A stretch of DNA of 11,856 bases, from contig JAUVBO010000023.1 of NCBI GenBank assembly GCA_030591195.1, positions 1 through 11,856 on the forward strand. The letters run 5' to 3'. This DNA comes from Pseudomonadota bacterium (GTDB lineage: Bacteria; Myxococcota; Polyangia; GCA-2747355; JACKDQ01). The position numbers and the translations under genes are program-made. Numbering within the stretch: the first letter of the stretch is position 1; each line of letters starts with the position of its first letter. A model generated the notes under the pieces. The model was not told the DNA's origin. It saw only the letters and a program-made list of their open reading frames with translations, and made no database searches. Positions 1 through 5,930 of this stretch are shown here, in pieces.

Positions 1-681
1 CCGGCTCAGGTCCGCGGGCAAGCGGCCCTGCGGCTGGCCGAGATCGCCGATGTCAGTGGCGATCGCAAGCAGGCCGTGGGTTACCTCAGCCGGGTGACCG
101 CGATGGTCGCGCGTGAGCATCCGCTCGGCCGCAAGGCACGCGACTGGCGCGAACGGATCCGGATCGCGGTTCCCCTGGCCGAGGTGCGGGGGCCTGCTCC
201 CGGATCGGTGGTGCCACAGGGCGAGTCCGCCGCGGTGCTCGCGGCCTTCAGGCGCGCCGAGAAGCGCCTGGTCGGCTTCCACCGGATCGTCGTCGCGCCG
301 CGGCTGGAGAACGTCGACGCGGTGGTTCGCACCAAGCGCGGGGCCCTCGGTGCTGCGATCAAGGCCTATCGCGAGGTCCTCGAGGGGGGCAGCGCTTCGC
401 GTCGCGCCGCGGCGCACTTCCGGATCGGCGCCATGTTTCACCACTTCGCCGAGGCGCTGGCCTTCGACCTGCCGGCGGGGTTGCTGCCATCGGTGGCGCA
501 GAAGCTGACCCGCAAGCTGCGCGCCGAGAGCGTTGGGTACCTGCGCAAGGCCCTCTCCCACTACGACCGGGCCGCGGCGGAAGAGCACTCTGGCGCCGAG
601 CGCTGGCGGCGGCTGGCTCGTCGAGAGGCCAAGACCCTCAGGCGCGTGCTCGGCGGAGCTCAGCCGAAGCGTATCCCCTGA
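1..681 (+). CDS. TPR-like helical-repeat protein, 3' part only
   Basis: The reading frame is open from the first base of the window to the TGA at 679-681 (226 codons), so the true start lies outside. A GTG at 76 is in frame, but coding-like sequence rich in Ala, Arg and Leu continues upstream of it, so it is probably internal. Segments such as AALRLAEIADVSGDRKQAVGY and AAIKAYREVLEGGSASRRAA look like helix-turn-helix units of tetratricopeptide repeats. The C-terminal part (AHFRIGAMFHHFAEAL, then SVGYLRKALSHYDRAA) has the same character. No catalytic motif or membrane segment is visible in the part present. TPR proteins usually act as protein-interaction scaffolds; the partner cannot be told from this fragment. 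No gene follows closely downstream, so it is likely the last gene of its transcript. Confidence is high that it is coding and moderate for the TPR assignment. Confidence 0.8.
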   Translation, partial: PAQVRGQAALRLAEIADVSGDRKQAVGYLSRVTAMVAREHPLGRKARDWRERIRIAVPLAEVRGPAPGSVVPQGESAAVLAAFRRAEKRLVGFHRIVVAPRLENVDAVVRTKRGALGAAIKAYREVLEGGSASRRAAAHFRIGAMFHHFAEALAFDLPAGLLPSVAQKLTRKLRAESVGYLRKALSHYDRAAAEEHSGAERWRRLARREAKTLRRVLGGAQPKRIP

Positions 682-899
682 TTGCCCTTCAGGCGGCGCC
701 TCGACGACCTCAGTTGGCCAATTTGCTCTGTCACAAGCCCTACCAGACGCTACAGGGTGCTGGCGGCGAGCGTCCCTGGTTCGGTGGTTTGTCCACGGCA
801 CCTGGGGACTCTGTCCCCTGTGAATGTATGGGGAGGATTCCTGGTTCTGGTAGGTTGTGGCATGTGCAACCTGGAATGATTCTTGCAATCAGTGGTCAG
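682..899. other. Non-coding interval with three small palindromes
   Basis: This 218-base interval lies between the TPR-like gene and the small lipoprotein gene. No convincing ORF fills it, although the lipoprotein frame stays open upstream to 714. It holds TTGGCCAA at 714-721, a hairpin GGGGAC-TCT-GTCCCC at 804-818, AGGA-T-TCCT at 834-842 and AGGTTG-N9-CAACCT at 852-872. The second half is visibly less GC-rich than the surrounding coding DNA. It presumably holds the terminator of the upstream gene and the promoter of the downstream one, but I could not identify clear -35/-10 hexamers or a U-tract terminator. Confidence 0.6.
804..872. repeat. Cluster of short palindromes, REP-like
   Basis: Three imperfect to perfect inverted repeats sit within 69 bases: a 6-bp perfect stem with a 3-nt loop (804-809 with 813-818), a 4-bp palindrome (834-842) and a 6-bp stem with a 9-nt loop (852-857 with 867-872). 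The GGGGAC/GTCCCC arms resemble palindromes often seen as dispersed REP elements mobilised by RAYT transposases; that resemblance is from memory and not tested. They could equally be a transcription terminator or operator region between the two genes. No transposase is in the window. Confidence 0.35.
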
Positions 900-1280
900 A
901 TGATGAAGGTTGTGTGGGCAGTGTTGGTGTTGGTCGTGGGGCTTGGTGGTGTTGGGTGTGCAAATCCGCTCGCACGTGCCCAGCCGCTGCGGAAGGTCAC
1001 GAGCTGGCGGCCGCTGGCGGGCGCTCGTCAGCCGATAGTCGACGTCTCCGCCGATGGCTTGACGGTGGTTGGAAACGCCGGCGATGCCCTGACCACGGCG
1101 ACGCGGATCCACCGACGGCTTCGAGCGCTCCGGATCCCGAACGAGGTGCGTTGCCAGTTCCGCGGCAAGCAGGCCGAGGTCCGCACCCGGCTGCGGATCT
1201 CCTTCCCTGGCGGCCTGAGCGTCGACCAGCAGCAGCAGGTTCGCACGCTGCTGCACCTCGTGCAGCGTACCGCGTCCTAA
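900..1280 (+). CDS. Small predicted lipoprotein of unknown function
   Basis: The product is 126 residues. I chose the ATG at 900 (followed directly by another ATG at 903) because translation from there gives a typical secretion signal: MMK, a Val/Leu-rich hydrophobic core, then GVGC with Cys20 as the likely lipidated residue. The frame is open upstream to 714, but that extra sequence is not signal-like. The box has Gly rather than Leu/Val at -3, so it is a fair rather than ideal lipobox. The mature part has a stretch (about residues 47-125) with alternating strand/helix character, including VDVSADGLTVVGNAGDAL and a Gln-rich QQQQVRTLL helix near the end. I do not recognise the family. The Shine-Dalgarno signal is weak. 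The signal-peptide region is unusually T-rich and GC-poor for this window. It stands alone, with 109 bases separating it from the next gene. Confidence 0.65.
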   Translation: MMKVVWAVLVLVVGLGGVGCANPLARAQPLRKVTSWRPLAGARQPIVDVSADGLTVVGNAGDALTTATRIHRRLRALRIPNEVRCQFRGKQAEVRTRLRISFPGGLSVDQQQQVRTLLHLVQRTAS

Positions 1281-1313
1281 CCCCAGAGCTCGCTTCGGCC
1301 GACCCGCAGTGTT

Positions 1314-1330
1314 GCCGAGGCGGCCTCGGC
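1314..1330 (+). terminator. Possible terminator hairpin after the small lipoprotein
   Basis: A perfect 7-bp inverted repeat GCCGAGG-CGG-CCTCGGC begins 33 bases after the TAA of the lipoprotein gene. No U-tract follows, so intrinsic termination is uncertain; in GC-rich genomes such stems are also common by chance. Confidence 0.3.
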
Positions 1331-1374
1331 GGTGGATGTTGCGGTGCTCGTCACCGCTGGCGTCGAGGCTGCGC

Positions 1375-1380
1375 TAAGAT
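1375..1380 (+). promoter_or_regulatory. Possible -10 element of the acyltransferase operon
   Basis: TAAGAT lies 9 bases before the ATG at 1390 and matches the TANNNT pattern of a sigma-70 -10 box. No good -35 hexamer is found 16-18 bases upstream. If used, transcription would begin within a few bases of the start codon. The same TAA is an in-frame stop that blocks any upstream extension of the gene. Confidence 0.2.
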
Positions 1381-1389
1381 GGGCGGGAG

Positions 1390-2025
1390 ATGATCGAGCG
1401 CCAGCGGAACACACCGTTGCTCGTCGCCATCGGCCGGGGGCTGGTAGCGCTGTTGCTGGGAGCAGCCGTGCGGTTGCTCCGCGCCACCTGGCGCGTCCGG
1501 ATGATCGGTGTCCCTCGTGATCGCAGCGCCGCCCGCCTGCTCGCCTTGTGGCACGGTGATCAGCTCGCGCTGACCTGTCTCCCCCGGCCACTGACAGCCC
1601 TGGTCAGCCGCAGCGGCGACGGTGAGCTCGCTTCACGGGTGCTCGGGTTGCTCGGCTTCGGCGTCGTCCGTGGCAGCAGCAGCCGCGGGGCGGTGGCTGG
1701 CGCCCTGGCGCTGGTGCGGCGGCTGAGGCGCGGCCAGGCGGTGGCTGTCGCGGTGGACGGCCCGCGAGGCCCCCGGCACCACGCGACTGATCAGGTCTTG
1801 CGGGTGGCGCGGCAGGCATCGGTGGAGGTGGTGCCGGTGGCTGCCGCTGCGCACCGTCGGTGGGAGCTCTCCTCCTGGGATCGATTCGCCATCCCGGCGC
1901 CGTTCACCAAGGTCTACCTGGTGTGGGGTGACGCGGTGGTCTCGGGGGTCGAGACGGCGCTCGATCGGGTCTGGCGCGAGGCACGGTCGCTGGCCGGCAC
2001 CAGAGGGAGCGACAGGGGCCGATGA
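1390..2025 (+). CDS. DUF374-type lysophospholipid acyltransferase-like protein
   Basis: The 211-residue product matches the DUF374 (PF04028) branch of the lysophospholipid acyltransferase superfamily, which is expected to move acyl chains onto envelope lipids or lipid A-like acceptors at the inner membrane; the exact substrate is unknown. Visible motifs in order are a hydrophobic N-terminal helix (about residues 10-30), the block LLALWHGDQ with the candidate catalytic His55, SRSGDGELASRVLGLLG (73-89), VRGSSSRGA (93-101), VDGPRGPR (122-129) and SWDRFAIPAPF (162-172). These follow the usual family order and spacing, and the length is normal. The ATG at 1390 is the only sensible start because TAA at 1375-1377 closes the frame upstream; a purine run directly abuts it, too close for a standard ribosome site. 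Its TGA overlaps the ATG of the HEAT-repeat gene as ATGA, making it the first gene of a coupled three-gene unit. Confidence 0.85.
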   Translation: MIERQRNTPLLVAIGRGLVALLLGAAVRLLRATWRVRMIGVPRDRSAARLLALWHGDQLALTCLPRPLTALVSRSGDGELASRVLGLLGFGVVRGSSSRGAVAGALALVRRLRRGQAVAVAVDGPRGPRHHATDQVLRVARQASVEVVPVAAAAHRRWELSSWDRFAIPAPFTKVYLVWGDAVVSGVETALDRVWREARSLAGTRGSDRGR

Positions 2026-4169
2026 CCGGCGTGGTTCGGCTGGCCGGCTGGGTCGGACCAGCTCTGCTGGTGCTGCTGGTCGGTTCGTGTGGTCTGAGGC
2101 GGCAGCAGGCCGAGCGCGAGCTCTCCAGCGCTGATCCGGCGGTGCGCGCCCAGGCGCTCCGGGTCCTGGCCGGTGCGCGAGCCACGGGCGCTCGACCGCA
2201 GGTCATCCGGTTGCTACGCGACCGGTCGCCGCGGGTGCGACGCGCGGCGGTGGCCGCGCTGGGAAGCATCGGCTTCGGCGGCAGGCGTCACCTCCACGCG
2301 GTGATCGAGCGGCTATACGACGGTGACCTGCAGGTCCGCCTCGCGGCGGTGCGCGTCCTCGGCGACAGCCGTGAAGCGGCCGCCCGGCGGGCGCTGCTGC
2401 CCGTGCTGCGCGACGGCAGCCTCGTGGTCCGGCGGGCTGCGGCGATGGCGCTCGAGGCTCTCGGTGTGAGCCGGAAGGACCAGCGCCAGCGCGTCGCGGC
2501 ACAGGTCACCGACGAACAGCTCGCAGCCCTCGAAGATCGACGGTCGACGGTTCGGGCCGAGGCAGCCGTCGCCCTCGGCCGCGGAGGCTGGGCTCGCGCG
2601 CTGCCGAAGCTGATCGCCGCGCTCGACGACCGGACCGCAGAGGTAGCGACCCGGGCCGCCGTGGCGGTTGGAGCCATCGGCGGCGCGGCGGCGGCCTCGG
2701 CGCTGGTTAAGCTGGCCGGGTCGCCGGGGCGGCGAGGGGCGGGCGCCGACGGACTGGTCGCGCTGCTCGGTTGCCAGCGGCCCGCTTGCTCCACGGCGGA
2801 GCCTCATCTGCAGCAGGCGAGGGTCGCGCTGGGCGCCGCGCTGCAGGCGCTCGGCGGCTCCGGCCAGCGATTGCTGTGGCGCGGTCTGACCGATGATGTG
2901 CGGCTCGAGCCAGGCAGTGCGGCCTGCGCCGTGGTGGCGCCCGTGGCGTGCGCCGGGATCCTCGGGGCGCCAGCGGCCGGACCGCCGTCGCGGGGGACTG
3001 CCCGTCCGGCGGTCTTCACCGCGCCGGCGACGGTGGTTGCCGCCTGCGGCGCGCGCTGCCCGGCCCAGAGCCCGGCGCTGCTTTCCGGGCTCCGGGCGGC
3101 GAGCGATCCGGAGCGGCTGGTGGCGATGTTCAAGGTCGCGGCGGTGGTCGGCGCGCAAGGCGAGGCTACCAGCCGGGCGCTGCTCTTCAGCGTCATGGCC
3201 CGCTACCAGCGCTACCGGCGAGGCGCTCGCCCCTGGCTCGATCGTGCCGCGTGGGCCGTGGTCGCCGGAGGCGAGCGCAAGACCCGGCGGTCCGGGCCAA
3301 AGGCTGACCGACCTCCACCCCGGCGCCAGCGTCGCCGTGCCCTGCGCTGGCTGCTCGAGCGCTTCCCCGAGGAGCGCCGCGGCGGCGACGATGGCGACCC
3401 GCTGATGCCGCCAGCGGTGGACCGCGGCCGGCTCGCGGAGATGATCCGCTCGCTCGGTGCCAGGCGACCGATCGGCGAGGTCCACGCCTGGCTCGCGGCC
3501 GTGGCGGCCGTGGAGGACAACCCCCTCGAACTCCGCCGGACGGCCCTGGCGGCGCTCGCCGGTGGTCCCGCGCCGGCGACCCCGCCGGCGCGGGTGGTCA
3601 CGCTCTCGAAGGCCATCGGGCACCGCGAGGCGGTGATCAGATCAGCCGCGTTCGGCGCCTGCGAGCGGGTCGGCTCAGCGGCCGTTGACCGGGCGCTCGT
3701 CGGACTGGCGGACCGGGACTTCGGCGTTCGCGCGGCGGCAGCGGCGTGCCTCGGGCGACTCGGTTCCCAGCGAGGGGTGGAGCCGTTGATCGGCCTGCTG
3801 CGGCGCGAGTCCCAGCTCGCAGCGATCGAGGCCCTCGCCGCGCTGGGCGATCGCCGGGCCACGGGACCCATCGCGCGCCTGCTGCAAGAGGACTACTCGG
3901 TCGGGCGCTATGGCGAGCGGCTGGTGGTGATCGAGGCGCTCGGCGCGCTGGGCGACCCTGCCGCCGCCGCACCGCTCGAGCGGGAGCTGACCCACCCCCA
4001 CTGGCGTGTGCGACAGGCGGCGGCCCGAGCGCTGGCGAGGGCCGGTCGGTCCACCTCGCGCGGTGAGCTGGAGCTCTGCGCGCTGGATCAGGTCCGCGCG
4101 GTCCGACGAGCATGTCGGCGAGCCGGATCCCGGCTGGCCCGCGGGGCGAGGGAGGGGGAGCGGCGGTGA
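2022..4169 (+). CDS. HEAT-repeat lipoprotein
   Basis: The 715-residue product begins with a lipoprotein signal (hydrophobic core LLVLLVGSC, Cys23 as the predicted lipidation site), so it is probably membrane-anchored outside the cytoplasm. Two clusters of HEAT or PBS-lyase-HEAT-like repeats flank a different centre: about residues 35-245, with units such as DPAVRAQALRVLAGARATG and SPRVRRAAVAALGSIG, and about 500-690, with FGVRAAAAACLGRLGSQRG and HWRVRQAAARALARAG. The middle (roughly 245-490) lacks clear repeats, carries several cysteines (CQRPAC, CAVVAPVAC, CGARC) and an Arg-rich stretch. HEAT solenoids are binding scaffolds; no enzymatic motif is visible and the partner is unknown. The ATG overlaps the upstream stop (ATGA), with AGGGG a few bases before it. 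Its own TGA overlaps the GTG of nagA. Alternative: a cytoplasmic protein if the lipobox is fortuitous, which I think less likely. Confidence 0.85.
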   Translation: MTGVVRLAGWVGPALLVLLVGSCGLRRQQAERELSSADPAVRAQALRVLAGARATGARPQVIRLLRDRSPRVRRAAVAALGSIGFGGRRHLHAVIERLYDGDLQVRLAAVRVLGDSREAAARRALLPVLRDGSLVVRRAAAMALEALGVSRKDQRQRVAAQVTDEQLAALEDRRSTVRAEAAVALGRGGWARALPKLIAALDDRTAEVATRAAVAVGAIGGAAAASALVKLAGSPGRRGAGADGLVALLGCQRPACSTAEPHLQQARVALGAALQALGGSGQRLLWRGLTDDVRLEPGSAACAVVAPVACAGILGAPAAGPPSRGTARPAVFTAPATVVAACGARCPAQSPALLSGLRAASDPERLVAMFKVAAVVGAQGEATSRALLFSVMARYQRYRRGARPWLDRAAWAVVAGGERKTRRSGPKADRPPPRRQRRRALRWLLERFPEERRGGDDGDPLMPPAVDRGRLAEMIRSLGARRPIGEVHAWLAAVAAVEDNPLELRRTALAALAGGPAPATPPARVVTLSKAIGHREAVIRSAAFGACERVGSAAVDRALVGLADRDFGVRAAAAACLGRLGSQRGVEPLIGLLRRESQLAAIEALAALGDRRATGPIARLLQEDYSVGRYGERLVVIEALGALGDPAAAAPLERELTHPHWRVRQAAARALARAGRSTSRGELELCALDQVRAVRRACRRAGSRLARGAREGERR
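4151..4160 (+). promoter_or_regulatory. Strong ribosome-binding site for nagA
   Basis: The purine run GGAGGGGGAG ends 5 bases before GTG 4166. It decides the nagA start: the longer ATG at 4112 has no comparable site and would overlap the HEAT-repeat gene by 58 bases. Confidence 0.65.
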
Positions 4170-5416
4170 CCGAGACGGCGACGCCACTTCACTGCGAGCT
4201 GCGGATTGACGGACGGATGCTGGCGTCGGCGTTCGACGGCGGCGAGCGATGGTCGGTCGCCATCAGTGACGGCCTGGTGCGCTGGGCCGGGTTGGCTTGC
4301 CGGGCCCCGCGCATCGACGCCGCGAGCACCATCGTGCTGCCCGAGGAGCTTGGCCTGGCCCCCGGCATGATCGACATTCACGTCCACGGCGCGCGCGGTG
4401 CGGACGCGGCCGACGGTCGGTCCGACTCGCTGCGGACCATCGCGGCGACCCACGCGGCTCACGGCACCACCGGGCTCTGTCCGACGATCCTGACCAGCCC
4501 GCCAGAGGTGATGCTGCGGGCGCTGGAGGCGGTCCGCGAGGCGACCGAAGGCCACGACCCGGCCAGGCCGCCGGGGCGGGCTTGTCCGACGGCCCGGGTC
4601 CTTGGCGCCCACCTCGAGGGGCCATTCCTCAACGCCGCCCGCGCGGGCGCGCAGCCGCTGGCCCACATCCGGGCGCCCGACCCGGTGCTGCTCGAGGAGC
4701 TGCTGGCCGCCGCTGGGCCGACACTGCGCCTCGTGACCCTGGCGCCGGAGCTTGACGGGGCCCTGGAGCTGGTCGAGCGACTGGTGGAGCGGGGGACCGC
4801 GGTAGCCATGGGACACAGCGCCGCGACCTACGCCGAGGCGCGTCGTGGTCGCGCGGCCGGCTGTCAGCTAGTGACCCACCTGTTCAACGCCATGTCGCCG
4901 CTTCACCACCGCGAGCCCGGGCTGGTGGGCGCGGCCCTGGCCAGCGACGATCTCGCCGCCGAGATCATCGCCGACGGCGTGCACGTCACGCCGCCGGTGC
5001 TTCGGCTCGCCTGGCGGGCCAAGCGTCGCTCGGGCGGGCTGGTGCTGGTGACCGACTGCACGGCAGCCCTCGAGTGTCTGCCCGGCGAGGCCCGCCTCGG
5101 GGACCAGCCAGTCGACGTCGAGGGGGGCGCCGTGCGGCTCGCTGACGGAACCCTCGCGGGCTCGGTGCTGACCATGGACCGGGCGCTAGGCGAGCTCGTG
5201 CGCAGCGCCGGAGCGTCCCTGGGAGACGCGCTGGCGGCCTCCAGCGAGGTGCCGGCCCAGCTGCTGGGGTTACCCGGACACGGACGGCTGGAGCGGTCGG
5301 CCCCGGCGGACCTCATCGTGCTCGAGCGCGAGAGCCTGGCCGTGCGCGCGACGATGGTCGGCGGGGGCTGGGCTCACCCGGCACCAGGGGCGCTGGACCG
5401 GGCCCTGTCGCTGTGA
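4166..5416 (+). CDS. nagA: N-acetylglucosamine-6-phosphate deacetylase
   Basis: NagA removes the acetyl group from GlcNAc-6-phosphate, giving glucosamine-6-phosphate and acetate in cytoplasmic amino-sugar use and peptidoglycan recycling. From GTG 4166 the product is 416 residues, slightly longer than typical members. Amidohydrolase signatures appear in order: PGMIDIHVHG with His72 and His74, GTTGLCPTI (100-108), GAHLEGPFLN with metal ligand Glu151, GHSAAT with His217, THLFNAMSPLHHREPG with His238, VTDC with catalytic Asp297, and LAGS near 330. E. coli NagA lacks the HxH pair, whereas the B. subtilis enzyme has it and binds two metals; the HxH here suggests a two-metal site. The start codon overlaps the previous TGA as GTGA and has a strong ribosome site, so coupling is likely. 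No nagB or transporter is beside it. Ordering with an acyltransferase suggests a recycling or envelope role, but that is inference. Confidence 0.93.
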   Translation: MTETATPLHCELRIDGRMLASAFDGGERWSVAISDGLVRWAGLACRAPRIDAASTIVLPEELGLAPGMIDIHVHGARGADAADGRSDSLRTIAATHAAHGTTGLCPTILTSPPEVMLRALEAVREATEGHDPARPPGRACPTARVLGAHLEGPFLNAARAGAQPLAHIRAPDPVLLEELLAAAGPTLRLVTLAPELDGALELVERLVERGTAVAMGHSAATYAEARRGRAAGCQLVTHLFNAMSPLHHREPGLVGAALASDDLAAEIIADGVHVTPPVLRLAWRAKRRSGGLVLVTDCTAALECLPGEARLGDQPVDVEGGAVRLADGTLAGSVLTMDRALGELVRSAGASLGDALAASSEVPAQLLGLPGHGRLERSAPADLIVLERESLAVRATMVGGGWAHPAPGALDRALSL

Positions 5417-5426
5417 CCTGACAGCG
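5409..5426. terminator. Convergent hairpin at the nagA stop
   Basis: CGCTGT-N6-ACAGCG is a perfect 6-bp inverted repeat that covers the nagA TGA (5414-5416) and lies in the 18-base gap to the convergent lipoprotein gene. It may act as a bidirectional terminator, but there is no U-tract in either direction. Confidence 0.4.
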
Positions 5427-5434
5427 GGGGAGGT

Positions 5435-5890
5435 TCAGAAAGCGATGTAGCGGTCGACGACGAGCACCGGCTCCTCGGGCGCGTCGCCGGGGCCGTTGTA
5501 CATCGGGGCGGGGATCGACTTGTAGTGGCCGACGAGCTCGATCTTCTGCCCCTCGGTGAAGCTCGCCTTCTCGTTGACCACCACCAGGACCGTCCCGCTG
5601 CTGTCGCTGACCTGGAAGATCATCTTCGGCGGGACCAGGCGCATGCCGAGCACCCGGGAGACCACTCCCGCCACCCGCACCTCGTTCTCGGCGTTCACCG
5701 CCAGCTCACCGATCGGGACGTTGGGGGCAGGCCCTCCAGCGGTCGTGTCACCCGCCGCGGCCTCGGCCGGATCGGCGGCAGGCTGCTGGGTGGGTGCCTG
5801 GGGCGGAGGCTTCGGTGTCGCGCAGGCCGCGGTCAGCAGCGCCGCGGTCAGCAGCGCCAGGGGGTGGCTCGTGTTGTTGATCGAAAGCAT
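5435..5890 (-). CDS. OB-fold-like lipoprotein
   Basis: The 151-residue product has a lipoprotein-type signal (ALLTAALLTAAC, Cys23), a Pro/Ala/Gln-rich linker (about 26-60) and a compact C-terminal domain (about 66-151). The domain has the strand pattern of an OB-fold: NEVRVAGVVSRVLG, then KMIFQVSDSSGTVLVVV, then GQKIELVGHYKS, ending in PVLVVDRYIAF. Similar small OB-fold domains occur in periplasmic stress and envelope proteins, but I cannot name a family or ligand. The lipobox has Thr at -3, which is tolerated but not ideal. The ATG at 5888-5890 is preceded by GAGG at a normal distance. It lies 40 bases downstream of the barrel-protein gene on the same strand, so the two are almost certainly one operon and may share a site at the outer membrane. 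It is convergent with nagA. Confidence 0.75.
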   Translation of the reverse strand: MLSINNTSHPLALLTAALLTAACATPKPPPQAPTQQPAADPAEAAAGDTTAGGPAPNVPIGELAVNAENEVRVAGVVSRVLGMRLVPPKMIFQVSDSSGTVLVVVNEKASFTEGQKIELVGHYKSIPAPMYNGPGDAPEEPVLVVDRYIAF

Positions 5891-5930
5891 CTGCGTTCCT
5901 CGCTCCTTCTCGCCGCCCTCGCGGACGCTG

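Noticed and set aside
714..899. Upstream extension of the small lipoprotein to 714
   Set aside because: Would bury the signal peptide and lipobox inside the protein; the added residues run through the palindrome cluster.
2313..3623. Long open frame (436 codons) on the minus strand inside the HEAT-repeat gene
   Set aside because: Arg/Gly/Pro-rich, with no motif, and opposite a gene with clear HEAT repeats and coupled neighbours; typical shadow frame of GC-rich DNA.
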